Part shown: positions 11,671 through 19,198 of the stretch, one piece after another
Position numbering within the stretch: the first letter of the stretch is position 1
Layout: each line of letters begins with the position of its first letter
Notes under the pieces: model-generated
Databases searched by the model: none
What the model saw: only the letters and a program-made list of their open reading frames with translations
What the model was told of the DNA's origin: nothing
Assembly: GCA_035764725.1 (NCBI GenBank)
Contig: DASTYT010000098.1
Coordinates: 1 to 64,000, forward strand
Direction of reading: 5' to 3'
Origin: Candidatus Methylomirabilota bacterium
Lineage (GTDB): Bacteria > Methylomirabilota > Methylomirabilia > Rokubacteriales > CSP1-6
DNA length: 64,000 nt
Made by a program: the position numbers and the translations under genes

Positions 11671-12438
11671 TCAGTCGGCGCCGACGAGACGGGGCAGGAC
11701 CTGGCCGATCGAGCCACGCAGGACGACGTCGGCGAGATCGTCCATGGCGGTGGGCTCGGCATTGAGGATGATGAGGCGCGCGCCCGCCTCCCTGGCCACC
11801 GGCACCACGCCGGCGATGGGGAACACGGCGAGCGTAGTGCCCACGGCGAGGAGGAGATCGCAGCGCTCGGCCGCGCGCTGGGCGCGCTCGAGGTCGTCGC
11901 GGACCAGCGCCTGGCCGAACGAGATCGTCGCGGACTTCAAGATGCCGCCGCAGGAGCGGCACGCGGGATCGGCCTCGCCCGCGCGCACGCGCGCCAGCGC
12001 CCGCTCCATCGGCGCGCGCTCGTTGCAGGAGAGACACACGACTTCTCGCATGGTCCCGTGGATCTCCACGATGCGGGCGGGATCGGAGCCCGCCTTCGCG
12101 TGGAGGCCGTCCACGTTCTGCGTGATCAGGATGTCGAGCTTGCCGCGGCGCTCGAGGAACACCAGCGCGCGGTGGCCGGCGTTTGGCTCGGCGGTCCAGG
12201 CGGGCGACTCGAGGCGGCTCTGCCAGGCGCGCTTACGCACCTCGGGATCCGCCACGTAGTGCTGGATCGTCGCCATCTTCTCGGCCTTGGGATCGCGCGT
12301 CCACACGCCTTGCGGCCCGCGGAAGTCGGGAATTCCGGACTCGGTGGAGATGCCTGCGCCGGTGAGGACGACAATTCGGTGAGCCGCGTCGATGATGTCG
12401 CGTGCAGCGCCCTCCTCGCTCCGCTCGGAACCCATCAT
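11671..12438 (-). CDS. NAD-dependent protein deacylase, Sir2 family
   Basis: 255-aa sirtuin. It shows the NAD-binding GAGISTESGIPDFR (27-40), TQNVDGLH (106-113), catalytic His127 and a zinc ribbon Cys135, Cys138, Cys160, Cys163. Sirtuins remove acyl groups from lysines and release nicotinamide. Length and motifs fit bacterial CobB-like enzymes of the U/III classes. ATG 12438 overlaps the TGA of the upstream PncC-like gene (ATGA), with a second ATG immediately after it. The longer open frame to 12675 lies inside the upstream gene and is rejected. The pairing with an NAD-recycling amidase is functionally sensible. Confidence 0.92.
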   Translation of the reverse strand: MMGSERSEEGAARDIIDAAHRIVVLTGAGISTESGIPDFRGPQGVWTRDPKAEKMATIQHYVADPEVRKRAWQSRLESPAWTAEPNAGHRALVFLERRGKLDILITQNVDGLHAKAGSDPARIVEIHGTMREVVCLSCNERAPMERALARVRAGEADPACRSCGGILKSATISFGQALVRDDLERAQRAAERCDLLLAVGTTLAVFPIAGVVPVAREAGARLIILNAEPTAMDDLADVVLRGSIGQVLPRLVGAD

Positions 12439-12962
12439 GTATCCGCTCGGCTCGCCTTCGGCTGCGCCTCGCCAGGCGCCTCGCCGAGGCACTCGGCAAG
12501 GAGCTCGAGGGCGGCGCGGGTGAAGGCCCACATGTTGGCCTCGCGGTCGCTGCGGCGCGTCTCGATCGTCCGCGCGCGCTCCACCGGGCCCACCACCGCT
12601 ATGCAGGTGTGGCCGGCGGCGTCGCCATAACGGTTGCCGGTGGGGCCGGCGGCGCCGGTCTCCCCAACCGCCCACGTGGTGCCCAGGCGCTCGCGAATCG
12701 TCCGCGCGTTGATGAGCGCCGAGGCTTCGGTGCTGGAGCGGACGCCCTTCACCGCCTCGTCGGGCAAGGTCAGCAGCGCGCGGCGAGCCCCCTGGGTGTA
12801 GATGACGCCGCCGCCCATGAAGTACTTCGAGGCGCCGGGGATGGACAGAAGCGCGGCCGCGATGAGCCCCCCGGTGGAGGACTCGGACACCGCCACCGTG
12901 TCCCCGCGCGCGACGAGGCGCGCGGCGACGGGCGCGGCGAGGCTGGAGAGGAGCTCGGGCAC
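12435..12962 (-). CDS. pncC: Nicotinamide-nucleotide amidohydrolase, PncC/CinA C-terminal family
   Basis: About 175 aa. It has the CinA C-terminal domain signature SESSTGGLIAAALLSIPGAS, then YFMGGGVIYT and VGETGAAGPTGN. PncC deamidates NMN to nicotinic acid mononucleotide in NAD recycling. The start chosen is GTG 12962, where homology to the family begins (VPELLSSLAAPVAARL). The frame is open to 13034, but the extra residues are low-complexity Arg/Ala and would run into the promoter region shared with the divergent SDR gene. It is the first gene of the minus-strand run ending at 7441 and overlaps the sirtuin gene by 4 bases. Confidence 0.85.
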   Translation of the reverse strand: MPELLSSLAAPVAARLVARGDTVAVSESSTGGLIAAALLSIPGASKYFMGGGVIYTQGARRALLTLPDEAVKGVRSSTEASALINARTIRERLGTTWAVGETGAAGPTGNRYGDAAGHTCIAVVGPVERARTIETRRSDREANMWAFTRAALELLAECLGEAPGEAQPKASRADT

Positions 12963-13060
12963 GGCGCCGAGGATAGCACGGGCGCGGCCCCCTTGCCGGG
13001 CCCGGGGCGCGCGCCTATCATGGCTCCCTCGCATCCATCGACCACTCTGTGGAGGCCATC

Positions 13061-13885
13061 ATGGGTCAGCTGGACGGCAAGGTCGCCATCGTCACAGGCT
13101 CGGGACGAGGGATCGGCAGGGAAGTGGCGCTGCGCCTCGCGCGCGACGGCGCCAATATCGTGGTGAACGATCTCGACGACGAGCCGGCGCGGGAGACCAT
13201 CGCCCTCGTGGAGAAGCTGGGACGCAAGGCGGTGGCCTGCGTGGGCAACGTCACCGCGACGGACTTCGGCGATCGCATCGTCGAGACCGCGGTGAAGCAG
13301 CTCGGCGGCGTCCACGTGATCGTGAACAACGCCGGGTACACGTGGGACAACGTGATCCAGAAGATGACCGACGAGCAGTGGTACGCGATCATCGACGTGC
13401 ACGTCACTGCGCCCTTCCGCATCCTCCGCGCCTTCGCCAACTACCTCCGGCCCGTGGTCGAGGCCGAAGCAAAGAGCGGTCAGAGAATAGTCCGGAAGAT
13501 CGTCAACGTGTCGTCCACCTCCGGGACCAACGGGAACGCGGGCCAGGTCAACTACTCCGCGGGCAAGGCGGCGATGGTCGGCGTCACCAAGACGCTGGCG
13601 AAGGAGTGGGGCCGCTACAACGTGACGGTGAACTGCGTGGCCTTCGGGTACATCCAGACCCGCCTCACCCAGCCCCTCGCCGAGGGCGAGGCCGGGACCA
13701 TCGAGGTGGACGGGCGCAAAGTGCGGGTGGGGGTGCAGGGCACGCGCATCGCGGCCATGAACCAGACCATTCCGCTCGGGCGTGGGGGCACGCCCGCGGA
13801 GGCGGCCGGCGCGATCTATCTCTTTTGCAGCCCGGATTCGGACTACGTCAGCGGGCAGACCCTGGTCGTCACCGGAGGCCTCTGA
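13061..13885 (+). CDS. Short-chain dehydrogenase/reductase (FabG-like)
   Basis: 274-aa classical SDR. NAD(P)-binding TGSGRGIG (12-19), NNAG (89-92) and the catalytic Ser151/Ser152, Tyr165, Lys169 are present; the C-terminal segment ends SGQTLVVTGGL. The start is ATG 13061 with GGAGG at 13051-13055; GTG 13049 is less likely. A long insert (about 125-145, EAEAKSGQRIVRKI) precedes the active-site serine, as in some 3-oxoacyl-ACP reductase-like SDRs of CoA-ester metabolism. The stop overlaps the next gene's ATG by 1 base (TGATG), so it is coupled to the LLM oxidoreductase. Confidence 0.88.
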   Translation: MGQLDGKVAIVTGSGRGIGREVALRLARDGANIVVNDLDDEPARETIALVEKLGRKAVACVGNVTATDFGDRIVETAVKQLGGVHVIVNNAGYTWDNVIQKMTDEQWYAIIDVHVTAPFRILRAFANYLRPVVEAEAKSGQRIVRKIVNVSSTSGTNGNAGQVNYSAGKAAMVGVTKTLAKEWGRYNVTVNCVAFGYIQTRLTQPLAEGEAGTIEVDGRKVRVGVQGTRIAAMNQTIPLGRGGTPAEAAGAIYLFCSPDSDYVSGQTLVVTGGL

Positions 13886-14793
13886 TGGCGCGCAAGCCTG
13901 CGCTCAGCCTGGCCGCGGTGCCCGGCCGTCGCCGCGCCACGCTGGAGCTGGCCCAGCGGATCGAGCAGGAAGGTTACGCCGGGATCTATTGCCCGAGCAT
14001 GAACGATGGGCTGGCGTTGTGTGAGGCCATCGCGCAGGTGACCCGGACCATCCCATTCGGGACCAGCATCGCGAACATCTACACCCGGCACGCGTATGAC
14101 TTCGCGGGCACCGCCGCCTTCGTCCACGAGCTGTCAGGCGGACGGTTCCGCTTCGGCATCGGGGTAAGCCACGGGCCGGCGCACCAGCGCCTGGGGGTGA
14201 GGCCGGGCAAGCCGCTCGAGGACATCCGGAAGTTCGTGGCCGACCTTCGGGACGGCGGCAAGACCGCCGGAGAGCTCCCGCCCGTCGTGCTGGCGACGCT
14301 ACGCCAGAAGATGGTGGCGCTTTCCGCCGAGATCGCCGAGGGCGCGGTGTGGGCCAATGCCGCGCGCTCGCACATGGCGACGTCGCTGAAGCACCTGCCG
14401 GAAGCGAGGCGGAAGGATCCCAAGTTCTTCATCGGCAACATGGTGCCCACCGTGGTGGCGGAGGACCGCGCCGCCGCGGCCGCAGTGAACCGGAAGACCC
14501 TGGTGAACTACGTCAAGCTGCCGAACTACCAGAACTACTGGATCGAGGCGGGCTTCGAGGAGGAGATGACGGCGATCCGCAAGGCCATCGCGGCCCGCGA
14601 GGACGACCGCATCCCGTCGCTCATGTCCGACCGCTGGCTCCGCGAGGTCACGCTCTACGGCACCGCCGCGGACGTGCGGGAGGGGATCGAGGCCTGGTAC
14701 GCCACCGGCATCAACACCTTGATCGTGGTGCCCTCGTCCACCCGCGGCGGCCAGATGGTCGCCTTCCAGGAAGTCATGGAGGCTCTGCGATAG
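13885..14793 (+). CDS. LLM-class flavin-dependent oxidoreductase
   Basis: 302 aa. Luciferase-like monooxygenase fold; the segments SGGRFRFGIGVSHGP and TLYGTAADVREGIEAWYATGINTLIVVP are typical of F420- or FMN-dependent LLM proteins. The natural substrate is unknown. The ATG at 13885 overlaps the SDR stop; the open frame extends far upstream (to 12802), but that part is a shadow of other genes. It is followed without any gap by a nitroreductase-family gene. The three-gene set SDR-LLM-nitroreductase suggests a redox pathway for a small molecule. Confidence 0.85.
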   Translation: MARKPALSLAAVPGRRRATLELAQRIEQEGYAGIYCPSMNDGLALCEAIAQVTRTIPFGTSIANIYTRHAYDFAGTAAFVHELSGGRFRFGIGVSHGPAHQRLGVRPGKPLEDIRKFVADLRDGGKTAGELPPVVLATLRQKMVALSAEIAEGAVWANAARSHMATSLKHLPEARRKDPKFFIGNMVPTVVAEDRAAAAAVNRKTLVNYVKLPNYQNYWIEAGFEEEMTAIRKAIAAREDDRIPSLMSDRWLREVTLYGTAADVREGIEAWYATGINTLIVVPSSTRGGQMVAFQEVMEALR

Positions 14794-15432
14794 ATGAGCG
14801 CCCCCGGCGTCGACGTCTCCCGACTCAGCATGCCGCTCAACGAGGCCATCTTCACCCAGCGGGCGATCCGCCGCTTCAAGCCCGATCCCATCCCGATGGC
14901 GGACCTCCGCCTGATCATCGAGGCGGCGGTGCGCGCGCCCAACGGCGGCAATCAGCAGGTCGGCCGCCTTCTCGTCCTCACCGATCGGGCCATCATCCGC
15001 GAGTTCGGCGCGCTCTACCGGGAGGCGTGGTGGGCCAAGCGCTGGGACGACCACAAGTGGACGAAGCCCGAGGACATCCCTCCCGACAACAAGAACTATC
15101 GCTCGGCCATGGGCCTCGCCGACTCCATGAAGGACGCGCCCTGCGTCGTGCTGGCCTTCTCCACCGGCTCGGGCGGCGCCAACTCGGTGATCCCCGCAGT
15201 GCAGAATCTCATGCTCGCCGCGCGCGCGCTCGGCATCGGCTCGGTGCCGACGACGCTCCACGCCAAGGTGATGGAGCGCGTGAACGCCCTCCTCGGCATT
15301 CCCAAGGACGCCACGTTCCAGTTTTGCGTGCCGCTCGGCTATCCGCAGGGCTCGTTCGGCCCCAATAACCGCAAGCCGACGTCGGAGACCACGTTCCTCA
15401 ACCGCTGGAACGGCGCGGTGCCCTGGAAGTAG
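14794..15432 (+). CDS. Nitroreductase family protein (FMN)
   Basis: 212 aa. The N-terminal motif TQRAIRRFKPDPIP and RAPNGGNQQ are the FMN-binding signatures of the nitroreductase superfamily; GIGSVPTTL and the terminal LGYPQGSFGPNNRKP segment also match. These enzymes reduce nitro groups, quinones or enones, or act as dehydrogenases, using NAD(P)H. The ATG directly follows the TAG of the LLM gene (TAGATG), so translation is coupled. It ends 9 bases before the convergent PEP-CTERM gene stop. Confidence 0.88.
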   Translation: MSAPGVDVSRLSMPLNEAIFTQRAIRRFKPDPIPMADLRLIIEAAVRAPNGGNQQVGRLLVLTDRAIIREFGALYREAWWAKRWDDHKWTKPEDIPPDNKNYRSAMGLADSMKDAPCVVLAFSTGSGGANSVIPAVQNLMLAARALGIGSVPTTLHAKVMERVNALLGIPKDATFQFCVPLGYPQGSFGPNNRKPTSETTFLNRWNGAVPWK

Positions 15433-15441
15433 CGACGGGCG

Positions 15442-16326
15442 CTAGCGAGGCGTTGCTCCGGTCGCCGACCGTCGGGCCCGCCGGCGCAGCGCGCCGAGTA
15501 TCCCCAGGGCGAGGAGACCGGTCGCCTCGAGCTCGACGGTCGCGGGCTCGGGCACCTTCTCGCCCTCCAGGGAGAAGACCGCGTTGAAGGCCGGAGGCGT
15601 CGTCCCGCCGACGATATCCATGCCCACGCGCAGCCAGTCCGGGTCCAGGAAGGCGTCTCGCGTCCAGCTCTGGAGATCCGGGTTGTTGGGGGTGCCCGGC
15701 GGCACGATCGGCCTCTGCGCGGACAGCCAGAGGAAGTCGCCCGAGTCGAGCTGCACCTGAGGCACGAAGAAGTAATGATCCCCGGGCAGCAGGAACGGGG
15801 TCGTGAAGGTCACGTCGAATTCCACTTCCTGTCCGGTCTGCTGCCCATTGCCTCCGGTCGTCTGGCCGGGAGACGGGTGAATGCCGCCGGGGGTCACACT
15901 ATTGGAGGCCGTGAAGCTCTGAGCCAGCACCTGCGTGCTGAACGTGAGCGTGTTGCTCGCGAAGTCGCGGGTGTCGAAGGCGACATCGGAGGGCGAGTTG
16001 TTCCGCGTCGGCACGTGGCCGGACGGCGGCACCGTCGAGTCTAGCGGGAAGACGCGATAGATTTCGACCCCCACGTTTTGCACCGAGGCGCCCAACGGGA
16101 CGAGCCCGGTGAAGGTCGCGCTATTGATCCGCACGGCCGTGTGCGCGATGAAGTCGTCGGCCGACTCGATCTCGAACTGGGAGCCATTCTCGGGACGGCT
16201 CGCCGTCGCCATCTGGCCGTCGGGGCCGTTGGTGCTGAAGCTGAAGGGTGTGGCGTTCGCCGTGCCCGCGATGAGGAATGCTGCCGCGATCGCCGAGCCT
16301 ATCCCATACCGAAGATTCCTACCCAT
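15442..16326 (-). CDS. PEP-CTERM sorting-domain protein
   Basis: 294 aa. It has an N-terminal signal peptide (about residues 1-25, ending ANA), a secreted beta-rich, Thr/Ser/Asn-rich middle and a C-terminal exosortase signal: the motif VPEPAT, a hydrophobic helix LLALGILGAL and an Arg-rich tail RRRARR. Proteins of this type are processed by an exosortase (XrtA type) and exported to the cell surface or matrix with exopolysaccharide. No exosortase is in the window. The middle (residues 30-255) is not recognised. A candidate sigma-54 promoter lies upstream, consistent with the PrsK/PrsR control known for some PEP-CTERM genes. Confidence 0.88.
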   Translation of the reverse strand: MGRNLRYGIGSAIAAAFLIAGTANATPFSFSTNGPDGQMATASRPENGSQFEIESADDFIAHTAVRINSATFTGLVPLGASVQNVGVEIYRVFPLDSTVPPSGHVPTRNNSPSDVAFDTRDFASNTLTFSTQVLAQSFTASNSVTPGGIHPSPGQTTGGNGQQTGQEVEFDVTFTTPFLLPGDHYFFVPQVQLDSGDFLWLSAQRPIVPPGTPNNPDLQSWTRDAFLDPDWLRVGMDIVGGTTPPAFNAVFSLEGEKVPEPATVELEATGLLALGILGALRRRARRSATGATPR

Positions 16327-16401
16327 CCTCCGCCTCCCGCGGTGACTGCGTTGTCGAATCCGGGAGTCGGTGTCCGGGGCACCGGCCGACGATAGGAGGG
16401 C

Positions 16402-16417
16402 AGCAAGCGCGATGCCC
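16402..16417 (-). promoter_or_regulatory. Candidate sigma-54 promoter of the PEP-CTERM gene
   Basis: On the minus strand, GGGCATCGCGCTTGCT: -24 GG and -12 GC are 10 bases apart, and GGCA and TTGCT match the consensus; the -26 T and the bases after CA do not. Predicted start is near 16391, about 65 bases before the ATG. The 254-base gap 16327-16580 holds nothing else that I can recognise. Confidence 0.45.
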
Positions 16418-16580
16418 GTTGCGCGAAGCGCGTGATGTCGGAAAGTTGCAGTACGGCCGAAACCGCAGGCGTGCGCGATTGTAAAGGCCGCCGACAGCGG
16501 TCAGCGTGAGAACGAAAGCTTTGAGACCCTCGTGGGAGGCCACGAAGCTCGCCGAAACGTGAGCTCGCTCGGCCGACGCG

Positions 16581-17564
16581 TCACGGGATGACGTGGTCCG
16601 CGCGGCGGAGTAGGCCCGGCGGGATGGTGAGCCCGAGCGTGCGCGCGGTCTTCAGGTTGATCACGAGCTCGAACTTCATCGCCGGCTCAACCGGAAGATC
16701 GCCGGGGCTCGCGCCGCTGAAGATGCGGTGAATGTAGCCGGCGGCACGGTGATAGAGATCTCGGCGGTCGGTGCCGTAGGACATGAGGCCGCCCTCTTCC
16801 ACGAACTCCCGGAGCCCATGCATGGAGGGCAGCCGGCTGGTGGCGGCGAACTCGAGGATGCGCGCCCGGTACGCGACGGTGAAGGCATCCTCCACCGTGA
16901 TGAGCGCGTCGATCTTTCGGTACAGCGCGGACTCGAACACCGTCTCGAGTGGGTCGGCGCGCTGGAGGTCGAGATGCTCGATGCGCACGCCCAGGTCCCT
17001 GGCGACCCGCTCGGTATCCTTGGCGACGAGGGGGGCGCGGAGATCACCCGGATTCCAGAGCACGCCGATCCGCGAAGCCGCCGGCAGGGCCTCCTTGAGG
17101 AGGCGCAGCCGCTCGCCCCCCAGCTCGATCGGCGCCGTCGCGTAGAGCCCCGTGATGTTCCCGCCCGGGCGGGACAGGTTCGGCACGAGCCCCTCGAACA
17201 CGGGATGGCTGCTGGATGCCATGACGATGGGGATGCTCTGCGTCGCCCGCCCCGCCGCGAACGTCGCCGGCGCGCCCCGGGTCACGATCACGTCCACATT
17301 GAGCTGCACCAGCTCGACAGCGAGATCGCTGAATCGCTCGGGCCGGCCGTCGGCCGAGCGGTATTCGAACACGAAGCTCTGCCCCTCGACATAGCCGAGC
17401 ATGGCGAGTCCGTGACGAAGCGCGCCGAGATTGTCCGCGTTGGCGGCGGCATCCACGCTATCGAGCACGCCGATCCGGTAGAGCTTGCCGGCCGGCTGAG
17501 CGTCGGCGGTGAGAGGCGCGGTGAGGAGACCGGCGAAGAGGGCGGCGAGGAGCCGACCCCTCAC
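16581..17564 (-). CDS. ABC transporter substrate-binding protein (TrpX/PF04392 type)
   Basis: 327 aa. Signal peptide with a cleavage site near TADAQP (residues 19-24), then a two-lobe periplasmic-binding fold with YRIGVLDS, DVIVTRGAPATFAA, PIVMASSSHPV and GGNITGL, and a C-terminal end ARTLGLTIPPGLLRRADHVI typical of ABC_sub_bind proteins. Ligands of this family include aromatic amino acids, but many members are orphans; no permease or ATPase lies nearby. The start is GTG 17564, overlapping the stop of a 25-codon ORF that encodes the C-terminus of a second family member. It is the last gene of the minus-strand run from 23772. Confidence 0.9.
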   Translation of the reverse strand: MRGRLLAALFAGLLTAPLTADAQPAGKLYRIGVLDSVDAAANADNLGALRHGLAMLGYVEGQSFVFEYRSADGRPERFSDLAVELVQLNVDVIVTRGAPATFAAGRATQSIPIVMASSSHPVFEGLVPNLSRPGGNITGLYATAPIELGGERLRLLKEALPAASRIGVLWNPGDLRAPLVAKDTERVARDLGVRIEHLDLQRADPLETVFESALYRKIDALITVEDAFTVAYRARILEFAATSRLPSMHGLREFVEEGGLMSYGTDRRDLYHRAAGYIHRIFSGASPGDLPVEPAMKFELVINLKTARTLGLTIPPGLLRRADHVIP

Positions 17565-17638
17565 TCGATGACCTGGTCGGCGCGGAGCAGGACCGGGCGC
17601 GGGACCGTGACGCCGAGCGCCTCGGCGGTCATCGTCAT
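17561..17638 (-). pseudogene. Remnant C-terminus of a second ABC substrate-binding protein
   Basis: A 25-codon ORF (ATG 17638 to TGA 17563-17561) reads MTMTAEALGVTV then PRPVLLRADQVIE. This aligns with the last 23 residues of the intact neighbour (ARTLGLTIPPGLLRRADHVI). The start overlaps the stop of the LLM gene (ATGA) and the stop overlaps the GTG of the next gene (GTGA). The rest of the copy is gone, which points to a tandem duplication followed by deletion; the junction kept translational coupling between the flanking genes. Confidence 0.7.
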
Positions 17639-18669
17639 CCCTTCTCCCGCGCTAGCGCGATCACGCGGGCCAGGGTGGCCAGCCGCTCGTCGAGCGAGCG
17701 GCCGGCGGGCTCGACCCGAAGCGTCGTGACGCCGGCGTCGCGGTAGGCGGCGATGCGCGCGCGGACCATGGCCTCGGTCCCGAGCAGGTTGGTCTTGAGC
17801 GCCATCTCGTCGGGCACGCGCGCGGCGGCATCCTCACGCTTGCCCGCGAGCCAGAGGCGCTGCACCTCGGCCGCCACGTCCTCGTAGCCGGCGCGGCGGA
17901 AGGCGTCGTTGTAGAAGTTGTGGCGGGCCGAGCCCATGGCGCCGAGCGTGAAGGCCAGACCCGGCTTGCGCTCCGAGACGAGGCGCTCCACGTCGTCGCT
18001 GAACGCGGCGACGCCGCCCGCCTGGAGGTCCAGATCCGTGAGCTTGCGGCCCGCGCGCGCCGCCCCCGCCGCGAGGGAGTCGAAGAACACGCGCGCGTGC
18101 TCGGGCATGAAGGAGGTGCCCAGCCAGCCGTCCGCGATCTCGCCGGTGAGCTCGAGGCTCTTCGGCGCGAGCGTGGCGAGATAGATCGGAATCGGTGGCA
18201 CCGGCGGCGCGCCCGAGCGGAGCGCCTTGCCCTCGCCGCCGGGGAGCGGCACCGCGTAGATCGTGCCGCGATAGGCGACGCGCTCGCCGCGCGCGGCCAT
18301 GCGCACGATGTCGATGATCTCGCGCATGCGCTGCACGGGCCGGTCGAAGCGGATGCCATGCCAACCCTCGATGACCTGGGGGCCGCTGACGCCGAGCCCC
18401 AGGACGAACCGATGGTTGGACATCGCGGAGAGGCTCATGGCCGTCATCGCCACCAGCGCCGGCGTGCGTGTGCCGGCCTGCATGATGCCGGTACCGAGGC
18501 GGAGCCGCGTGGTACGCGCGGCCAGGAAGGCGAGCGGCGTGACGGCGTCGTGGCCCCATGCCTCCGCCGACCAGACATCGTCGACGCCGAGACGCTCGGC
18601 CTCGACCACGTAGTCCGCCGCCTCGGACCAGTTCTCGGTGGCGAGCCGCTTGGAGATGGCGATGCGCAT
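17635..18669 (-). CDS. LLM-class F420-type flavin-dependent oxidoreductase
   Basis: 344 aa. Typical luciferase-like segments: DDVWSAEAWGHDAVTPLAFLAARTTR-type start (residues about 29-54), LGTGIMQAGTRTPA, NHRFVLGLGVSGPQV and a C-terminal YRDAGVTTLRVEP. These match LLM F420-dependent oxidoreductases, many of which act on unknown small molecules. F420 use is inferred from the family, not shown. It lies 9 bases after the DinB-like gene and its stop overlaps the remnant ORF, so it belongs to the same minus-strand transcript. Confidence 0.87.
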   Translation of the reverse strand: MRIAISKRLATENWSEAADYVVEAERLGVDDVWSAEAWGHDAVTPLAFLAARTTRLRLGTGIMQAGTRTPALVAMTAMSLSAMSNHRFVLGLGVSGPQVIEGWHGIRFDRPVQRMREIIDIVRMAARGERVAYRGTIYAVPLPGGEGKALRSGAPPVPPIPIYLATLAPKSLELTGEIADGWLGTSFMPEHARVFFDSLAAGAARAGRKLTDLDLQAGGVAAFSDDVERLVSERKPGLAFTLGAMGSARHNFYNDAFRRAGYEDVAAEVQRLWLAGKREDAAARVPDEMALKTNLLGTEAMVRARIAAYRDAGVTTLRVEPAGRSLDERLATLARVIALAREKG

Positions 18670-18678
18670 ACGCGCGGC

Positions 18679-19188
18679 TCAGCTCACCACGGCCGCGATC
18701 TGCTTGAGCTGGCCGGCATGGTCGAGATCGTGGACGCGCATGAAGAGGAGCGTCTCGCGCCAGTTCAGCGGCCCGAAGAACGGGTGTTCCACGGTGCCGT
18801 CGAGATGGCCCTGAGGATCGGCGGTGAGCGCGCGGGCGAAGAGCTCGGCGCGGTCTCGCTCGAGGATGTCCAGCCATTCCTCGGCAGGGAGGAGCGGCGC
18901 GTCCTGGTTGCCGCGGCCGGCGGGCCGCGCGGGCAGCGGCCGGCCCGCGGAGAGCGCCATGATCGCGCCGCCGAAGTAGCGGCCGGCCGCGACCACGTGG
19001 GCCATCACCTCGTTGCCGCTCCAGTCGTCGGGCCCGGGCCGCTGCGTGAAGCGGCCGGGCGGCACCAGGCCGGCGGCGGCCCGCAGCTCGCGCATCGCGG
19101 CCTGCACCTTCTCCACGATCTCCGCGGGCGTGAGCTTGGCCCCTTGCGCCTGGAGGTAGCCGCGGATGCGCTGCTGCTCGGCGTTCAC
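18679..19188 (-). CDS. DinB-like (DinB_2) family protein
   Basis: 169 aa, GTG start. Four-helix-bundle DinB/YfiT-type protein with the metal-binding histidine pattern: His in NEVMAHVV, His in GTVEHPFFG and HDLDHAGQL near the C-terminus. Members include thiol S-transferases (bacillithiol, mycothiol) and many proteins of unknown role. No substrate can be assigned. It sits 10 bases after the molybdopterin oxidoreductase gene. Confidence 0.8.
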   Translation of the reverse strand: MNAEQQRIRGYLQAQGAKLTPAEIVEKVQAAMRELRAAAGLVPPGRFTQRPGPDDWSGNEVMAHVVAAGRYFGGAIMALSAGRPLPARPAGRGNQDAPLLPAEEWLDILERDRAELFARALTADPQGHLDGTVEHPFFGPLNWRETLLFMRVHDLDHAGQLKQIAAVVS

Positions 19189-19198
19189 GGCCGCGAGC

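Noticed and set aside
12802..14793. A 663-codon frame that appears to fuse an SDR region to the LLM oxidoreductase
   Set aside because: The first 360 codons are the SDR gene read in the wrong frame; the LLM protein starts at the ATG sharing a base with the SDR stop.
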